Assembly (NCBI GenBank): GCA_950097015.1
Contig: CATNEN010000041.1
Location: forward strand, 186,001-250,000
DNA: 64,000 nt
Reading direction: 5' to 3'
Source of the DNA: Macrostomum hystrix
Taxonomy: Eukaryota; Platyhelminthes; Macrostomidae
The notes under the pieces are model-generated. The model saw nothing but the letters and a program-made list of their open reading frames with translations. It was not told the origin of the DNA and did no database searches. The translations under genes and the position numbers were made by a program. Shown piece by piece: positions 1 through 12,032 of the stretch. Position 1 is the stretch's first letter; every line of letters begins with the position of its first letter.

Positions 1-289
1 GTGATATGAGCTACCGGCCTTTTGTTGGTCCCAATAAATTGTCGCTGCCTTCCCGCGGAACCCTTGCTTAGAGTCGTTTTACATTACTTGGTACAAGTTC
101 CTTGCCTTAGTTCTTTAGTTCTAGCCTAGCAGATCGGTGATTGTAATGGATTGCGACTCACTAGAAGCTGCTGCTGTACGCACTTGCTGCTGTGGGTCTC
201 ACCTGCTGCTACTAACTGCTCCCACTGTGCCTTCGTTCGCTGCCTCCTCCGAACAGAATCTCAACTCAGCCCTCATGGTTGCTCACATC

Positions 290-985
290 TCCTGCTGGCC
301 TTCAGCATCCCCTGCTAACCTTCAGCATCCCCTGCTAACCTTCAGCATCCCCCTGCTGGCCTTCAGCATCCCCTGCTGACCTTCAGCATCCCCCTGCTGG
401 CCTTCAGCATCCCCTGCTGACCTTCAGCATCCCCCTGCCGGCCTTCAGCATCCCCTGCTAACCTTCAGCATCCCCCTGCTGGCCTTCAGCATCCCCTTCT
501 AACCTTCAGCATCCCCCTGCTGGCCTTCAGCATCCCCTGCTAACCTTCAGCATCCCCCTGCTGGCCTTCAGCATCCCCTGCTAACCTTCAGCATCCCCTG
601 CTGACCTTCAGCATCCACTGCTGACCTTCAGCATCCCCTGCTAACCTTCAGCATCCCCTGCTGACCTTCAACATCCCCTGCTAACCTTCAGCATCCCACT
701 GCTGGCCTTCAGCATCCCCTGCTAACCTTCAGCATCCCCCTGCTGGCCTTCAGCATCCCCTGCTAACCTTCAGCATCCACTGCTAACCTTCAGCATCCCC
801 CTGCTGGCCTTCAGCATCCCCTGCTGACCTTCAGCGTCCCCTGCTGGCCTTCAGCATCCCCTGCTAACCTTCAGCATCCACTGCTGACCTTCAACATCCC
901 CTGCTGACCTTCAGCATCCCCTGCTGACCTTCAGCATCCCCCTGCTGACTTTCAGCATCCCCTGCTGACCTTCATCCCGCTTCTT
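290..985. repeat. Minisatellite, about 20-21 bp unit
   Basis: About 34 tandem copies of a 20-21 bp unit built on CTTCAGCATCCCCTGCTAAC. Copies vary at the last bases (CTGAC, CTAAC, CTGGC) and by an extra C. Bases 1-289 before it are unique and I see no gene in them. Confidence 0.95.
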
Positions 986-1398
986 CGTTCCTGTCCCTGT
1001 TCCGCCCCTCGAATGTCAGCTTTAAGGCCACAGCCCCATGTCTCACTGAGTTATTTCGCTGCTGCGTGTGTGCGAGCTTCACTCAGTCCACTTTGTTAAA
1101 GGCGTTATGACTTATTTTTACATTAACGCCGCAGTTTCCTAGCAACTGGTAATTTCTATTAATTGGACACAACATTTTATAACATTTGTGCGCACTTCTT
1201 AAAGCGCAACGTGGTTGTTTTCTATTTATGAGCTATATTCAGTTTTCTTGGATGTTTATACTGTTGATACTCAAACCTCTACTATTGTTTTGTTTTATTG
1301 TCGCTGTAGGCACTCAAATACAAACTGGTTCTGGCATTTTACTAACTTAGATTCGCCTCTGATTGCCTTTGTCATTCGTCAATTTTTCAACGAATTTT
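986..1398. other. Unique spacer, no gene seen
   Basis: Non-repetitive, moderately AT-rich stretch between two minisatellites. No exon with convincing splice sites or protein similarity is visible. It could be part of an intron or 5' region of the DTD2 gene, whose first exon is not found. Confidence 0.5.
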
Positions 1399-4300
1399 AC
1401 CCACCTGATTCTTCAGCACTGCCTTCCCCACCTGATTCTTCAGCACTGCCTTCCCCACCTGATTCTTCAGCACTGCCTTCCCCACCTGATTCTTCAGTGC
1501 TGCCTTCCCCACCTGATTCTTCAGTGCTGCCTTCCCCACCTGATTCTTCAGCACTGCCTTCCCCACCTGATTCTTCAGCACTGCCTTCCCCACCTGATTC
1601 TTCAGCACTGCCTTCCCCACCTGATTCTTCAGTGCTGCCTTCCCACCTGATTCTTCAGTGCTGCCTTCCCCACCTGATTCTTCAGCACTGCCTTCCTTCC
1701 CCACCTGATTCTTCAGCACTGCCTTCCCCACCTGATTCTTCAGTGCTGCCTTCCCCACCTGATTCTTCAGTGCTGCCTTCCCCACCTGATTCTTCAGCAC
1801 TGCCTTCCCCACCTGATTCTTCAGTGCTGCCTTCCCCACCTGATTCTTCAGGCACTGCCTTCCCCACCTGATTCTTCAGCACTGCCTTCCCCACCTGATT
1901 CTTCAGCACTGCCTTCCCACCTGATTCTTCAGCACTGCCTTTCCCAACCTGATTCTTCAGCACTGCCTTCCCCACCTGATTCTTCAGTGCTGCCTTCCCC
2001 ACCTGATTCTTCAGTGCTGCCTTCACCACCTGATTCTTCAGTGCTGCCTTCCCCACCTGATTCTTCAGCAACTGCCTTCCCCACCTGATTCTTCAGCACT
2101 GCCTTCCCCACCTGATTCTTCGGAACTGCCTTCCCCACCTGATTCTTCAGTGCTGCCTTCCCCACCTGATTCTTCAGTGCTGCCTTCCCCACCTGATTCT
2201 TCAGCACTGCCTTCCCCACCTGATTCTTGCAGTGCTGCCTTCCCCACCTGATTCTTCAGCACTGCCTTCCCCACCTGATTCTTCAGCACTGCCTTCCCCA
2301 CCTGATTCTTCAGTGCTGCCTTCCCACCTGATTCTTCAGTGCTGCCTTCCCCACCTGATTCTTCAGTGCTGCCTTCCCCACCTATTCTTCAGTGCTGCCT
2401 TCCCTACCTGATTCTTCAGCACTGCCTTCCCCACCTGATTCTTCAGTGCTGCCTTCCCCACCTGATTCTTCAGCACTGCCTTCCCCACCTGATTCTTCAG
2501 CACTGCTTCCCCACCTGATTCCTCAGTGCTGCCTTCCCACCTGATTCTTCAGCACTGCCTTCCCACACTGATTCTTCAGCACTGCCTTCCCCACCTGATT
2601 CCTCAGTGCTGCCCTTCCCCACCTGATTCTTCAGTGCTGCCTTCCCCACCTGATTCTTCAGTGCTGCCTTCCCCACCTGATTCTTCAGCACTGCCTTCCC
2701 CACCTGATTCTTCAGTGCTGCCTTCCCCACCTGATTCTTCAGTGCTGCCTTCCCCACCTGATTCCTCAGCACTGCCTTCCCCACCTGATTCTTCAGTGCT
2801 GCCTTCCCCACCTGACTCTTCAGTGCTGCCTTCCCACCTGATTCTTCAGCACTGCCTTCCCCACCTGATTCCTCAGCACTGCCTTTCCCACCGGATTCTT
2901 CAGCACTGCCTTCCCCACCTGATTCCTCAGCACTGCCTTTCCCACCTGATTCTTCAGTGCTGCCTTCCCCACCTGATTCTTCAGCACTGCATTCCCCACC
3001 TGATTCTTCAGTGCTGCCTTCCCCACCTGATTCCTCAGCACCTGCCTTCCCCACCTGATTCCTCAGCACTGCCTTCCCCACCTGATTCTTCAGTGCTGCC
3101 TTCCCACCTGATTCTTCAGTGCTGCCTTCCCCACCTGATTCCCTCAGCACTGCCTTCCCCACCTGATTCTTCAGTGCGCCTTCCCCACCTGATTCTTCAG
3201 CACTGCCTTCCCCACCTGATTCCTCAGCACTGCCTTTCCCACCTGATTCTTCAGGACTGCCTTCCCCACCTGACTCTTCAGCACTGCCTTCACCACCTGA
3301 TTCTTCAGTGCTGCCTTCCCCACCTGATTCTTCAGCACTGCCTTCCCCACCTGATTCTTCAGTGCTGCCTTCCCCACCTGATTCTTCAGTGCTGCCTTCC
3401 CCACCTGATTCTTCAGTGCTGCCTTCCCCACCTGATTCTTCAGCACTGCCTTCCCCACCTGATTCTTCAGTGCTGCCTTCCCCACCTGATTCCTCAGCAC
3501 TGCCTTCCCCACCTGATTCCTCAGCACTGCCTTCCCCACCTGATTCTTCAGTGCTGCCTTCCCCACCTGACTCTTCAGTGCTGCCTTCCCCACCTGATTC
3601 TTCAGCACTGCCTTTCCCACCTGATTCTTCAGCACTGCCTTCCCCACCTGATTCTTCAGCACTGCCTTCCCCACCTGATTCTTCAGTGCTGCCTTCCCCA
3701 CCTGACTCTTCAGCACTGCCTCCCCACCTGATTCCTTCAGCACTGCCTTCCCCACCTGATTCCTTCAGTGCACTGCCTTCCCCACCTGATTCTTCAGCAC
3801 TGCCTTCCCCACCTGATTTCCTCAGCACTGCCTTCCCCACCTGATTCTTCAGTGCTGCCTTCCCCACCTGATTCTTCAGCATTGCCTTCCCCACCTGATT
3901 CTTCAGCACTGCCTTCCCCACCTGATTCTTCAGTGCTGCCTTCCCCACCTGATCTTCAGCACTGCCTTCCCCACCTGATTCCTCAGCACTGCCTTCCCCA
4001 CCTGATTCCTCAGCCTGCCTTTCCCCACCTGATTCTTCAGGACTGCCTTCCCCACCTGATCTCTTCAGCACTGCCCTTCCCCACCTGATTCTTCAGTGCT
4101 GCCTTCCCCACCTGATTCTTCAGCACTGCCTTCCCCACCTGATTCTTCAGTGCTGCCTTCCCCACCTGATTCTTCAGTGCTGCCTTCCCCACCTGATTCT
4201 TCAGTGCTGCCTTCCCCACCTGATTCTTCAGCACTGCCTTCCCCACCTGATTCTTCAAGTGCTGCCTTCCCCCAACCTGATTCCTCAGCACTGCCTTCCC

Positions 4301-6719
4301 CACCTGATTCCTCAGCACTGCCTTCCCCACCTGATTCTTCAGGGCTGCCTTCACCACCTGATTCTTCAGCACTGCCTTCCCACCTGAGTCTTCAGTGCTG
4401 CCTTCCCCACCTGATTCTTCAGCTGCTGCCTTCCCCAGCCTGATTCTTCAGTGCTGCCTTCCCCACCTGATTCTTCAGGCACTGCCTTCCCCACCTGAGT
4501 CTTCAGTGCTGCCTTCCCCACCTGATTCCTTCAGCACTGCCTTCCCCACCTGATTCTCAGCACTGCCTTCCCCACCTGATTCCTCAGCACTGCCTTCCCC
4601 ACCTGATTCTTCAGCACTGCCTTCCCCACCTGATTCTTCAGCACTGGCCTTCCCACCTGATTCTTCTCAGTGCTGCCTTCCCCACCTGATTCTTCAGCAC
4701 TAGCCTTCCCCACCTGATTCTTCAGCACTGCCTTCCCCACCTGATTCTTCAGCACTGCCTTCCACCTGATTCCAGCACTGCCTGTCCCCCTGATTCTCAG
4801 GCACTGCCTTTCCCACCTGACTCTTCAGCACTGCCTTCCCCACCTGATTCTTCAGCACTGCCTTCCCCACCTGATTCCTCAGCACTGCCTTTCCCCACCT
4901 GATTCTTCAGCACTGCCTTCCCCACCTGATTCCTCAGCACTGCCTTTCCCACCTGATTCTTCAGCACTGCCTTCCCCACCTGATTCTTCAGCACTGCCTT
5001 CCCCACCTGATTCTTCAGCACTGCCTTCCCCACCTGATTCTCAGCACTGCCTTCCCCACCTGATTCTTCAGTGCTGCCTTCCCCACCTGATTCTTCAGCA
5101 CTGCCTTCCCCACCTGATTCTTCAGTGCTGCCTTCCCCACCTGATTCTTCAGTGCTGCCTTCCCCACCTGATTCCTCAGCACTGCCTTCCCCACCTGATT
5201 CTTCAGTGCTGCCTTCCCCACCTGATTCTTCAGCACTGCCTTTCCCACCTGATTCTTTCAGCACTGCCTTCCCCACCTGATTCTTCAGCACTGCCTTCCC
5301 CACCTGATTCTTCAGCACTGGCCTTCCCCACCTGATTCTTCAGCACTGCCTTCCCCACCTGATTCTTCAGTGCTGCCTTCCCCATCTGACTCTTCAGTGC
5401 TGCCTTCCCCACCTGATTCTTCAGCACTGCCTTCCCCACCTGATTCTTCAGCACTGCCTTCCCCACCTGATTCCTCAGCACTGCCTTTCCCACCTGATTC
5501 TTCAGGACTGCCTTCCCCACCTGACTCTTCAGCACTGCCTTCCCCACCTGATTCTTCAGCACTGCCTTCCCCACCTGATTCCTCAGCACTGCCTTTCCCA
5601 CCTGATTCTTCAGCACTTGCCTTCCCCACCTGATTCCTCAGCACTGCCTTTCCCACCTGATTCTTCAGCACTGCCTTCCCCACCTGATTCTTCAGCACTG
5701 CCTTCCCCACCTGATTCCTCAGCACTGCCTTCCCCACCTGATTCTTCAGCACTGCCTTTCCCACCTGATTCCTCAGCACTGCCTTTCCCACCTGATTCTT
5801 CAGGACTGCCTTCCCCACCTGACTCTTCAGCACTGCCTTCCCCACCTGATTCTTCAGTGCTGCCTTCCCCACCTGATTCTTCAGCACTGCCTTCCCCACC
5901 TGATTCCTCAGCACTGCCTTTCCCACCTGATTCTTCAGCACTGCCTTCCCCACCTGATTCCTCAGCACTGCCTTTCCCACCTGATTCTTCAGGACTGCCT
6001 TCCTTACCTGACTCTTCAGCACTGCCTTCCCCACCTGATTCCTCAGCACTGCCTTCCCCATCTGATTCTTCAGCACTGCCTTCCCCACCTGATTCTTCAG
6101 TGCTGCCTTCCCCACCTGATTCTTCAGCACTGCTTCCCCACCTGATTCTTCAGCACTGCCTTCCCCACCTGATTCTTCAGTGCTGCCTCCCCACCTGATT
6201 CTTCAGTGCTGCCTTCCCCACCTGATTCTTCAGTTGCTGCTTCCCCACCTGATTCTTCAAGCACTGCCTTCCCCACCTGATTCTTCAGCACTGCCTTCCC
6301 CACCTGATTCTTCAGCACTGCCTTCCCCACCTGATTCTTCAGTGCTGCCTTCCCTACCTGATTCTTCAGTGCTGCCTTCCCCACCTGATTCTTCAGTGCT
6401 GCCTTCCCCACCTGATTCTTCAGCACTGCCTTCCCCACCTGATTCTTCAGTGCTGCCTTCCCCACCTGATTCTTCAGCACTGCCTTCCCCACCTGATTCC
6501 TCAGCACTGCCTTCCCCACCTGATTCTTCAGCACTGCCTTCCCCACCTGATTCTTCAGTGCTGCCTTCCCCACCTGACTCTTCAGTGCTGCCTTCCCCAC
6601 CTGATTCCTCAGCACTGCCTTCCCCACCTGATTCTTCAGCACTGCCTTCCCCACCTGATTCTTCAGTACTGCCTTCCCCACCTGACTCTTCAGCACTGCC
6701 TTCCCCACCTTCCCCACCT
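1399..6719. repeat. 5.3 kb minisatellite, 27-bp unit
   Basis: Nearly 200 tandem copies of a 27-bp unit containing CCACCTGATTCTTCAGCACT followed by GCCTTCC. Main variants are GCACTG/GTGCTG, TTCTTC/TTCCTC and a few one-base indels. Since 27 is a multiple of three, long repetitive open frames appear on both strands (PPDSSALPS type on plus, KNQVGKAAL type on minus). These follow from the unit and are not evidence of genes. The array stops about 15 bp before the DTD2 exon acceptor, so it probably lies in a DTD2 intron. Confidence 0.97.
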
Positions 6720-6734
6720 GACCAAACTGCGCAG

Positions 6735-7226
6735 GCTGCTGCAAGACTTTTGATTCAGCGCTGCAGATCAGCTTGTCTTCGGCTGGACCCGGAGCCTGCG
6801 GCTGGCGATCAGCAGCAGCAGCAGCTGGAGCTCAGCATCGGTCGCGGTCTGCTAGTTTTCGTTTGTTTCCTACGTGGTGCCACCGAGGCCACAGTTGAGG
6901 ACATCGCCAAGCAGGTCTGCGGCCTTCGCCTGCTGACTGCCGCATCTGCGGAGGCCGGGCAGCTCGTGTCAGTCCGCGACCTGCCCGGCGACCTTCTGCT
7001 GATTCCGCACTTCACATTGGGCGGCAAAGTCAAGGCGGGTGGCTTCCAGTACCACTCGACCATCGACAAGGACAGCGGGCGGCAGCTGTTCGCTCTGCTG
7101 GAGGACCGGCTCCGACAGCAGCTGCAGGAATGCGGAGGCAGCGTTCTGGCCGGCCGCTATGGAGCCACGCAGAGACTCGTCACTGACTGCCAGGACGGCC
7201 CGTTCTCCCATGTGTTGGAATTCTGA
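6735..7226 (+). CDS. DTD2: D-aminoacyl-tRNA deacylase 2 (DTD2/ATD), last exon
   Basis: The 163 codons up to the TGA at 7224-7226 cover nearly all of a DTD2-type deacylase. In animals this family hydrolyses mischarged aminoacyl-tRNA, notably L-Ala on tRNA-Thr, as cytosolic proofreading. Seen in order: an N-terminal ARLLIQRC helix-like start, the core [12 protein letters not shown] strand, [13 protein letters not shown], the PHFTLGG active-site region, QYHS, and the C-terminal [10 protein letters not shown] carrying the Gly-Pro motif of the family. The exon is preceded by an acceptor at CTGCGCAG (AG at 6733-6734) and enters in phase 0. The initiator exon was not found and may lie upstream of the 5.3 kb array or outside the window. 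The family usually has TPQ/PQATL-like residues where this protein reads PHFTL, which mixes DTD and DTD2 character. Polyadenylation signals follow at 7482-7498. Confidence 0.88.
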   Translation, partial: AAARLLIQRCRSACLRLDPEPAAGDQQQQQLELSIGRGLLVFVCFLRGATEATVEDIAKQVCGLRLLTAASAEAGQLVSVRDLPGDLLLIPHFTLGGKVKAGGFQYHSTIDKDSGRQLFALLEDRLRQQLQECGGSVLAGRYGATQRLVTDCQDGPFSHVLEF

Positions 7227-7380
7227 CACTAGACTGTGCTGCAGATCTGACACTAGACTGTGCTGCAGATCTGACACTAGACTGTGCTGTAGATCTGACA
7301 CTAGACTGTGCTGCAGATCTGACACTAGACTGTGCTGCAGATCTGACACTAGACTGTGCTGCAGATCTGACGCTAGATTG
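7224..7380. repeat. Minisatellite in the DTD2 3' UTR, 24-bp unit
   Basis: About six copies of a 24-bp unit containing CTGACACTAGACTGTGCTGC. The first copy overlaps the stop codon of DTD2, so the array begins exactly at the end of the coding sequence. Confidence 0.95.
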
Positions 7381-7492
7381 TGTCGGCTGTGTTTTGACAA
7401 TTAGTTCAGTTCTTAACAGATGAAATGGATGTTTTGTTTCTGTGTACAGTTGGTTTCGCATGCCTTTGTTGCCTAAAAGACATTAAAAATGA

Positions 7493-7498
7493 AATAAA
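7493..7498 (+). terminator. Polyadenylation signal for DTD2
   Basis: AATAAA 267 bp after the DTD2 stop, with an ATTAAA variant at 7482-7487 just before it. The next gene starts only about 260 bp downstream. Confidence 0.7.
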
Positions 7499-7756
7499 CA
7501 CTTGACGAGTATGTAGAATCGTGGAGCAATTTTTTTCTCATTCTGTCTGGTTAATAAGTATTTCTTGTTTTGTTCATTAAACCTAAGTTTGCGTAATTTA
7601 TCAGAATATGCCGTGCTGCACTGCAGCAAAAGATACTGAGTGAAGGGAGGCCGGCCCGCAGTGCTCACACTTGCCCGTTCCAGCCATTCCGCCCCACCCC
7701 AGCTGCAAGTCTTGGTGCCTTTGATTGGCTTTCCTTCACATCCAACTCTGCTCGGC

Positions 7757-10576
7757 ATGTCCGCCTTTGTGCTCCGACTGTGGGGCGTCATCAACAAGGG
7801 CATCGTGTTCGGCGTTGTGGGCGGCGGCATCGGCTACCTGGTCGTGGGCACCGCAAAGTGAGATTCGTAGCGTTTGGGATTTGAGATGGAGGTGGGGAAT
7901 AGGGTCGTTTAGGGTTAGTGGTTCGGGTTATAGTCGGTTGGGGTTGGGACAGTGGGACATTGGGTTTGGGATTTCGATAGTGGGGCATTGGGGTTGGGAT
8001 TACGATAGTGGGACATTGGGGTTGGGATTACGATAGTGGGACATTGGGGTTGGAATTTCGATAGTGGGTCATTGGGGTTGGGGTTTTGACAGTAGGTCAT
8101 ATGGGTTGTGATTTCAAGTCACTGCGAAGGCATCCACATCACCATTTCTCGCGGCCAGGTCGCACTGGTACAGCTCCTACACCGGCCAGGAGCTGCTGGA
8201 GAACCGCACGGTGGTTGTGACGGGCGCCACGGACGGCATCGGCCTGGCGACAGCCAAGGACCTGGCTAGGCGCGGAGCCACCGTCATCATGGCCTGCCGC
8301 AACCTGGCAAAGTGCCGCGATGCCGCCGGTCACATTCGCTACCGGACAATGGGCGCCAAGGTGAGCTGCGCAGAGCTGGACCTGGCCAGCCACGAGTCCG
8401 TGCGGGACTTTGTCCGCGGCGACCTGGCCGACAAGCGCGTGGACGCCCTGGTGCTGAACGCGGGCGTCATGGAGCTGTCCGACAAGCCCACCCTCACCGT
8501 GGACCGGGTGGAGACCAACCTGGGCGTCAACTACCTCAGCAACTATCTGCTCACCCGCCTCATGCTGCAGCACGACCGGCTGGCGCCGAAGTCGCGCATC
8601 GTTGTTGTCACCTGCAAGAAGGCGCTGAAAGGCGAGGTGGACTGGCAACGGCTCAACAGCCTGCAGAACTTCGACCCGGAGAAGAGCCACGCGCAGAGCA
8701 AACTCTTCCAGCTCATGTTCGTGCGGGAGCTGAGCAAAAGGCTGGCTGGTGAGGAACTGCGCTCAGCTGCTGTGAGCTGTGAGATCAGCTGCTGTAAGCC
8801 GTGAGATCAGCTGCTGTGAGCTGTGAGATTAGCTGCTGTGAGCTGTGAGATCAGCTGCTGTGAGCTGTGAGATCAGCTGCTGTAAGCCGTGAGATCAGCT
8901 GCTGTGAGCTGTGAGATCAGCTGCTGTGAGCTGTGAGATCAGCTGCTGTGAGCTGTGAGATCAGCTGCAGTAAGCTGTGAGATCAGCTGCTGTAAGCTGT
9001 GAGATCAGCTGCTGTGAGCTGTGAGACCAGCTGCTGTGAGCTGTGAGATCAGCTGCTGTGAGATCAGCTGCTGTGAGATCAGCTGCTGTAAGCTCGGAAG
9101 GTACAGATACTTAAAATCAGCTGCTGTGAGCTGTGAGATCAGCTGCTGTGAGATCAGCTGCTGTGAGATCAGCTGCTGTGAGATCAGCTGCTGTGAGATC
9201 AGCTGCTGTGAGATCAGCTGCTGTGAGATCAGCTGCTGTGAGATCAGCTGCTGTGAGATCAGCTGCTGTGAGATCAGCTGCTGTGAGATCAGCTGCTGTG
9301 AGATCAGCTGCTGTGAGATCAGCTGCTGTGAGATCAGCTGCTGTGAGATCAGCTGCTGTGAGATCAGCTGCTGTGAGATCAGCTGCTGTGAGATCAGCTG
9401 CTGTAAGCTGTGAGACCAGCTGCTGTGAGCTGAGAGATCAGCTGCTGTGAGATCAGCTGCTGTAAGCTGTGAGATCAGCTGCTGTGAGCTGTGAGATCAG
9501 CTGCTGTAAGCTGTGAGATCAGCTGCTGTGAGCTGTGAGATCAGCTGCAGTAAGCTGTGAGATCAGCTGCTGTGAGCTGTGAGATCAGCTGCACTAAGCT
9601 GTTAGATCAGCTGCTGTGAGCTGTGAGATCAGCTGCTGTAAGCCGTGAGATCAGCTGCTGTAAGCTGTGAGATCAGCTGCTGTGAGCTGTGAGATCAGCT
9701 GCTGTAAGCTGTGAGAACAGGGTACTGTGAGCTGTGAGAACAGGGTACTGTGAGCTGTGAGAACAGGGTACTGTGAGCTGTGAGAACAGGGTACTGTGAG
9801 CTGTGAGAACAGGGTACTGTGAGCTGTGAGAACAGGGTACTGTGAGCTGTGAGAACAGGTTAATGTGAGCTGTGGGAATGCTTAAAAGCTGAGCGAGGCG
9901 CTAGCTCGTAAACTTTGCAAACCGCCCAACCCGCAGCCGAGGACTCCAGCGTGACGGTGAACGCGGCGGACCCGGGCTTCACGAACACGGACTATTACCA
10001 GAGCATGCGCTATCAGAAGTACCGGATTTCCCGCTACATGTTCAGCCTCTGGCACTTTGTGGCCTTCAAGCTGCCGTTCCAGGGCGCAGGATCCGTGATC
10101 AAGGCGGTGGTCAGTCCCGACATGGAGGGCCGCTCCGGCTGCCTTGTGGAGTGAGTTTGATCCTGCTTTTATGACCGGGACTCTTCACTTCTACCACAAT
10201 CCTCCCTTCCTCCTCACAACCCATCCCTTCACTTCTCTATATACCCATTACTTCAATCCTCCATTCACTCCTCCCTTCACTCATCCCTTCACTCCTCCCT
10301 TCACTCCTCCCTTCACTCCTCCCTTCCCTCCTCCCTTCACCCCTCACTTCTCACTTCAATCTGTACTATTCCTATAATCACTTTCACCTGTACCTTCAAT
10401 CAATCATTGCGTCAATCAATCACCTCCATTTTCTTCTCCCTTCCAGCGAGCTGGACATTCAGGAGCTGCCCGCTGAGACAGCGCAGATCGCCGACCAGTT
10501 CGGCGCCCGGCTGTGGGAGATTTCCGAGAGCTGCCTGCCCGCACCTAACTCTGCATTTACCCGCCCGCCTGACTAG
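7757..10576 (+). CDS. RDH13-like short-chain dehydrogenase with altered active site
   Basis: Four exons join cleanly: 7757-7857, 8159-8748, 9937-10150 and 10447-10576 (1035 nt, 344 residues). All introns are GT-AG and the phases match (2, 1, 2). The first exon supplies a short N-terminal hydrophobic segment ([17 protein letters not shown]), probably a membrane anchor. Exon 2 holds the Rossmann fold: [10 protein letters not shown] cofactor loop, ACRN, DLAS, LNAGVM (canonical NNAG), [10 protein letters not shown], then VVVTCKKAL and KSHAQSKLF. Exon 3 has [14 protein letters not shown], the usual post-active-site segment, and exon 4 ends with RLWEIS as in RDH11-14 proteins. In RDH13-type enzymes the catalytic Ser and Tyr sit where this protein has Cys (VTC) and His (SHAQSK). 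The Lys is kept. It may therefore be a poor or inactive oxidoreductase. The substrate, retinoid or otherwise, cannot be told. The start at 7757 was chosen for its fit to the family; an in-frame ATG at 7640 is less likely. Confidence 0.88.
7920..8112. repeat. Short minisatellite in SDR intron 1, about 28-bp unit
   Basis: Roughly six degenerate copies built on GTGGGACATTGGGGTTGGGA plus a variable tail, filling most of the first intron of the dehydrogenase gene. Confidence 0.85.
8756..9870. repeat. Composite minisatellite in SDR intron 2 (22-, 15- and 23-bp units)
   Basis: The array starts about 8 bp after the 5' splice site at 8749. The first and third parts use a 22-bp unit (AGCTGCTGTGAGCTGTGAGA plus TC). 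The centre (about 9136-9400) is a homogeneous 15-bp unit GAGATCAGCTGCTGT. The end (about 9710-9870) uses a 23-bp unit with GAACAGGGTACTGTGAGCTG. Nearly every copy contains GTGAG, a donor-like core. Confidence 0.95.
10190..10372. repeat. Pyrimidine-rich degenerate repeat in SDR intron 3
   Basis: Repeats of CCCTTCACTCCT type, C/T on the plus strand, occupying most of the third intron just before the branch/acceptor region of the last SDR exon. Confidence 0.8.
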
Positions 10577-10845
10577 CCCGGTTCCTGCTTGCCCCTCCGT
10601 GTAACGCGAAGTACACTTCTTCACCTGTAGTTTGTGCATGAAGCTCTTTCATCAAGTTCTGTGCCCGGCCCAGTCAGCTGGGCTTGACATCAACTGCTGT
10701 GCGTTTCTGTGCCTTCATTCTAATTTCTGCGGCTCAATTTTTATGAAGCCATTCAGTGGAAAATGATCCTATACATGGCATAATGGGATATCCCATAAGA
10801 GGATTTGATTAGGTGCCAAAAACGTAATTACGACAAAACGATGCA
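10577..10845. other. Probable 3' UTR and flank of the SDR gene
   Basis: Unique sequence after the SDR stop. I see no AATAAA close to the stop and no further exon. Confidence 0.4.
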
Positions 10846-11923
10846 TGAGAGATAAAGAGATGAAGCATTTACGAGGCACTTTATAACTAATGTTTATGCA
10901 CGGATATTCACTTGTTATTTCAAATGATTTCAAATGACCAAGCAGTGGTTAAATGTGCGGGAGTTCTTCAGAATTGCGAAAAATCTAAAAAAATACCTGC
11001 CTATGGCTTGGCTATTTAACTACACTGCTCACAGGCTACGGCCGGACTTGTTAGAGAATTTGAACTGTGCAGAGCTTTTTAGCCATGCTTCAAACGATGG
11101 TTTAGCCATGATTCAAACGATGGTTTAGCCATGATTCAAACGATGGTTTAGCCATGATTCAAACTCTGGTTTTGCCATGATTCAAACGATGGTTTAGCCA
11201 TGATTCACACTCTGGTTTAGCCATGATTCAAACTCTGGTTTAGCCATGATTCAAACGATGGTTTAGCCATGATTCAAACGATGGTTTAGCCATGATTCAA
11301 ACAATTGTTTAGCCATGATTCAAGATCTGGTTTAGCCATGATTCAGACTCTGGTTTAGCCATGATTCAAACGATGGTTTAGCCATGATTTAAACTCTGGT
11401 TTTGCCATGATTCAAACGATGGTTTAGCCATGATTCAAACTCTGGTTTTGCCATGATTCAAACGATGGTTTAGCCATGATTCACACTCTGGTTTAGCCAT
11501 GATTCAAACTCTGGTTTAGCCATGATTCAAACTCTGGTTTAGCCATGATTCAAACGATGGTTTAGCCATGATTCAAACTCTGGTTTTGCCATGATTCAAA
11601 CTCTGGTTTAGCCATGATTCAAACTCTGGTTTAGCCATGATTCAAACTCTGATTTTGCCATGATTCAAACTCGGGTTTAGCCTTCATTCAAGAGATGAGA
11701 GATGAAGAGATGAAGCATTTACGAGGCACTTTATAACTAATGTTTATGCACGGATATTCACTTGTTATTTCAAATGATTTCAAATGACCAAGCAGTGGTT
11801 AAATGTGCGGGAGTTCTTCAGAATTGCGAAAAATCTAAAAAAATACCTGCCTATGGCTTGGCTATTTAACTACACTGCTCACAGGCTACGGCCGGACTTG
11901 TTAGAGAATTTGAACTGTGCAGA
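10846..11923. repeat. Direct repeat pair, 228 bp, 850 bp apart
   Basis: Bases 10846-11073 reappear at 11696-11923 with one visible difference (GATAAAGAG versus GATGAAGAG). They flank the 23-bp minisatellite at 11080-11690, so the unit duplicated may have been 850 bp including the array. No gene is recognisable in the repeated segment. Confidence 0.95.
11080..11690. repeat. Minisatellite, 23-bp unit
   Basis: About 26 copies of a 23-bp unit containing CAAACGATGGTTTAGCCATG. The main alternation is CGATGG versus CTCTGG. Confidence 0.95.
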
Positions 11924-12032
11924 CAGTAGCCTGAGCAGCACTTGGCGTCAGCTTGAGCACAGACTGCGGTGAAGGCGGCAGCCCGCAGCTCCCGCCTGCC
12001 GTGCAAGAACATGCACATCAGAACTCTTGAGA

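Noticed and set aside
1387-6744. Many long open frames on both strands in the 27-bp array
   Set aside because: The unit length is divisible by three and lacks stops in several frames. Frames are broken at random by indels, as expected of non-coding repeats.
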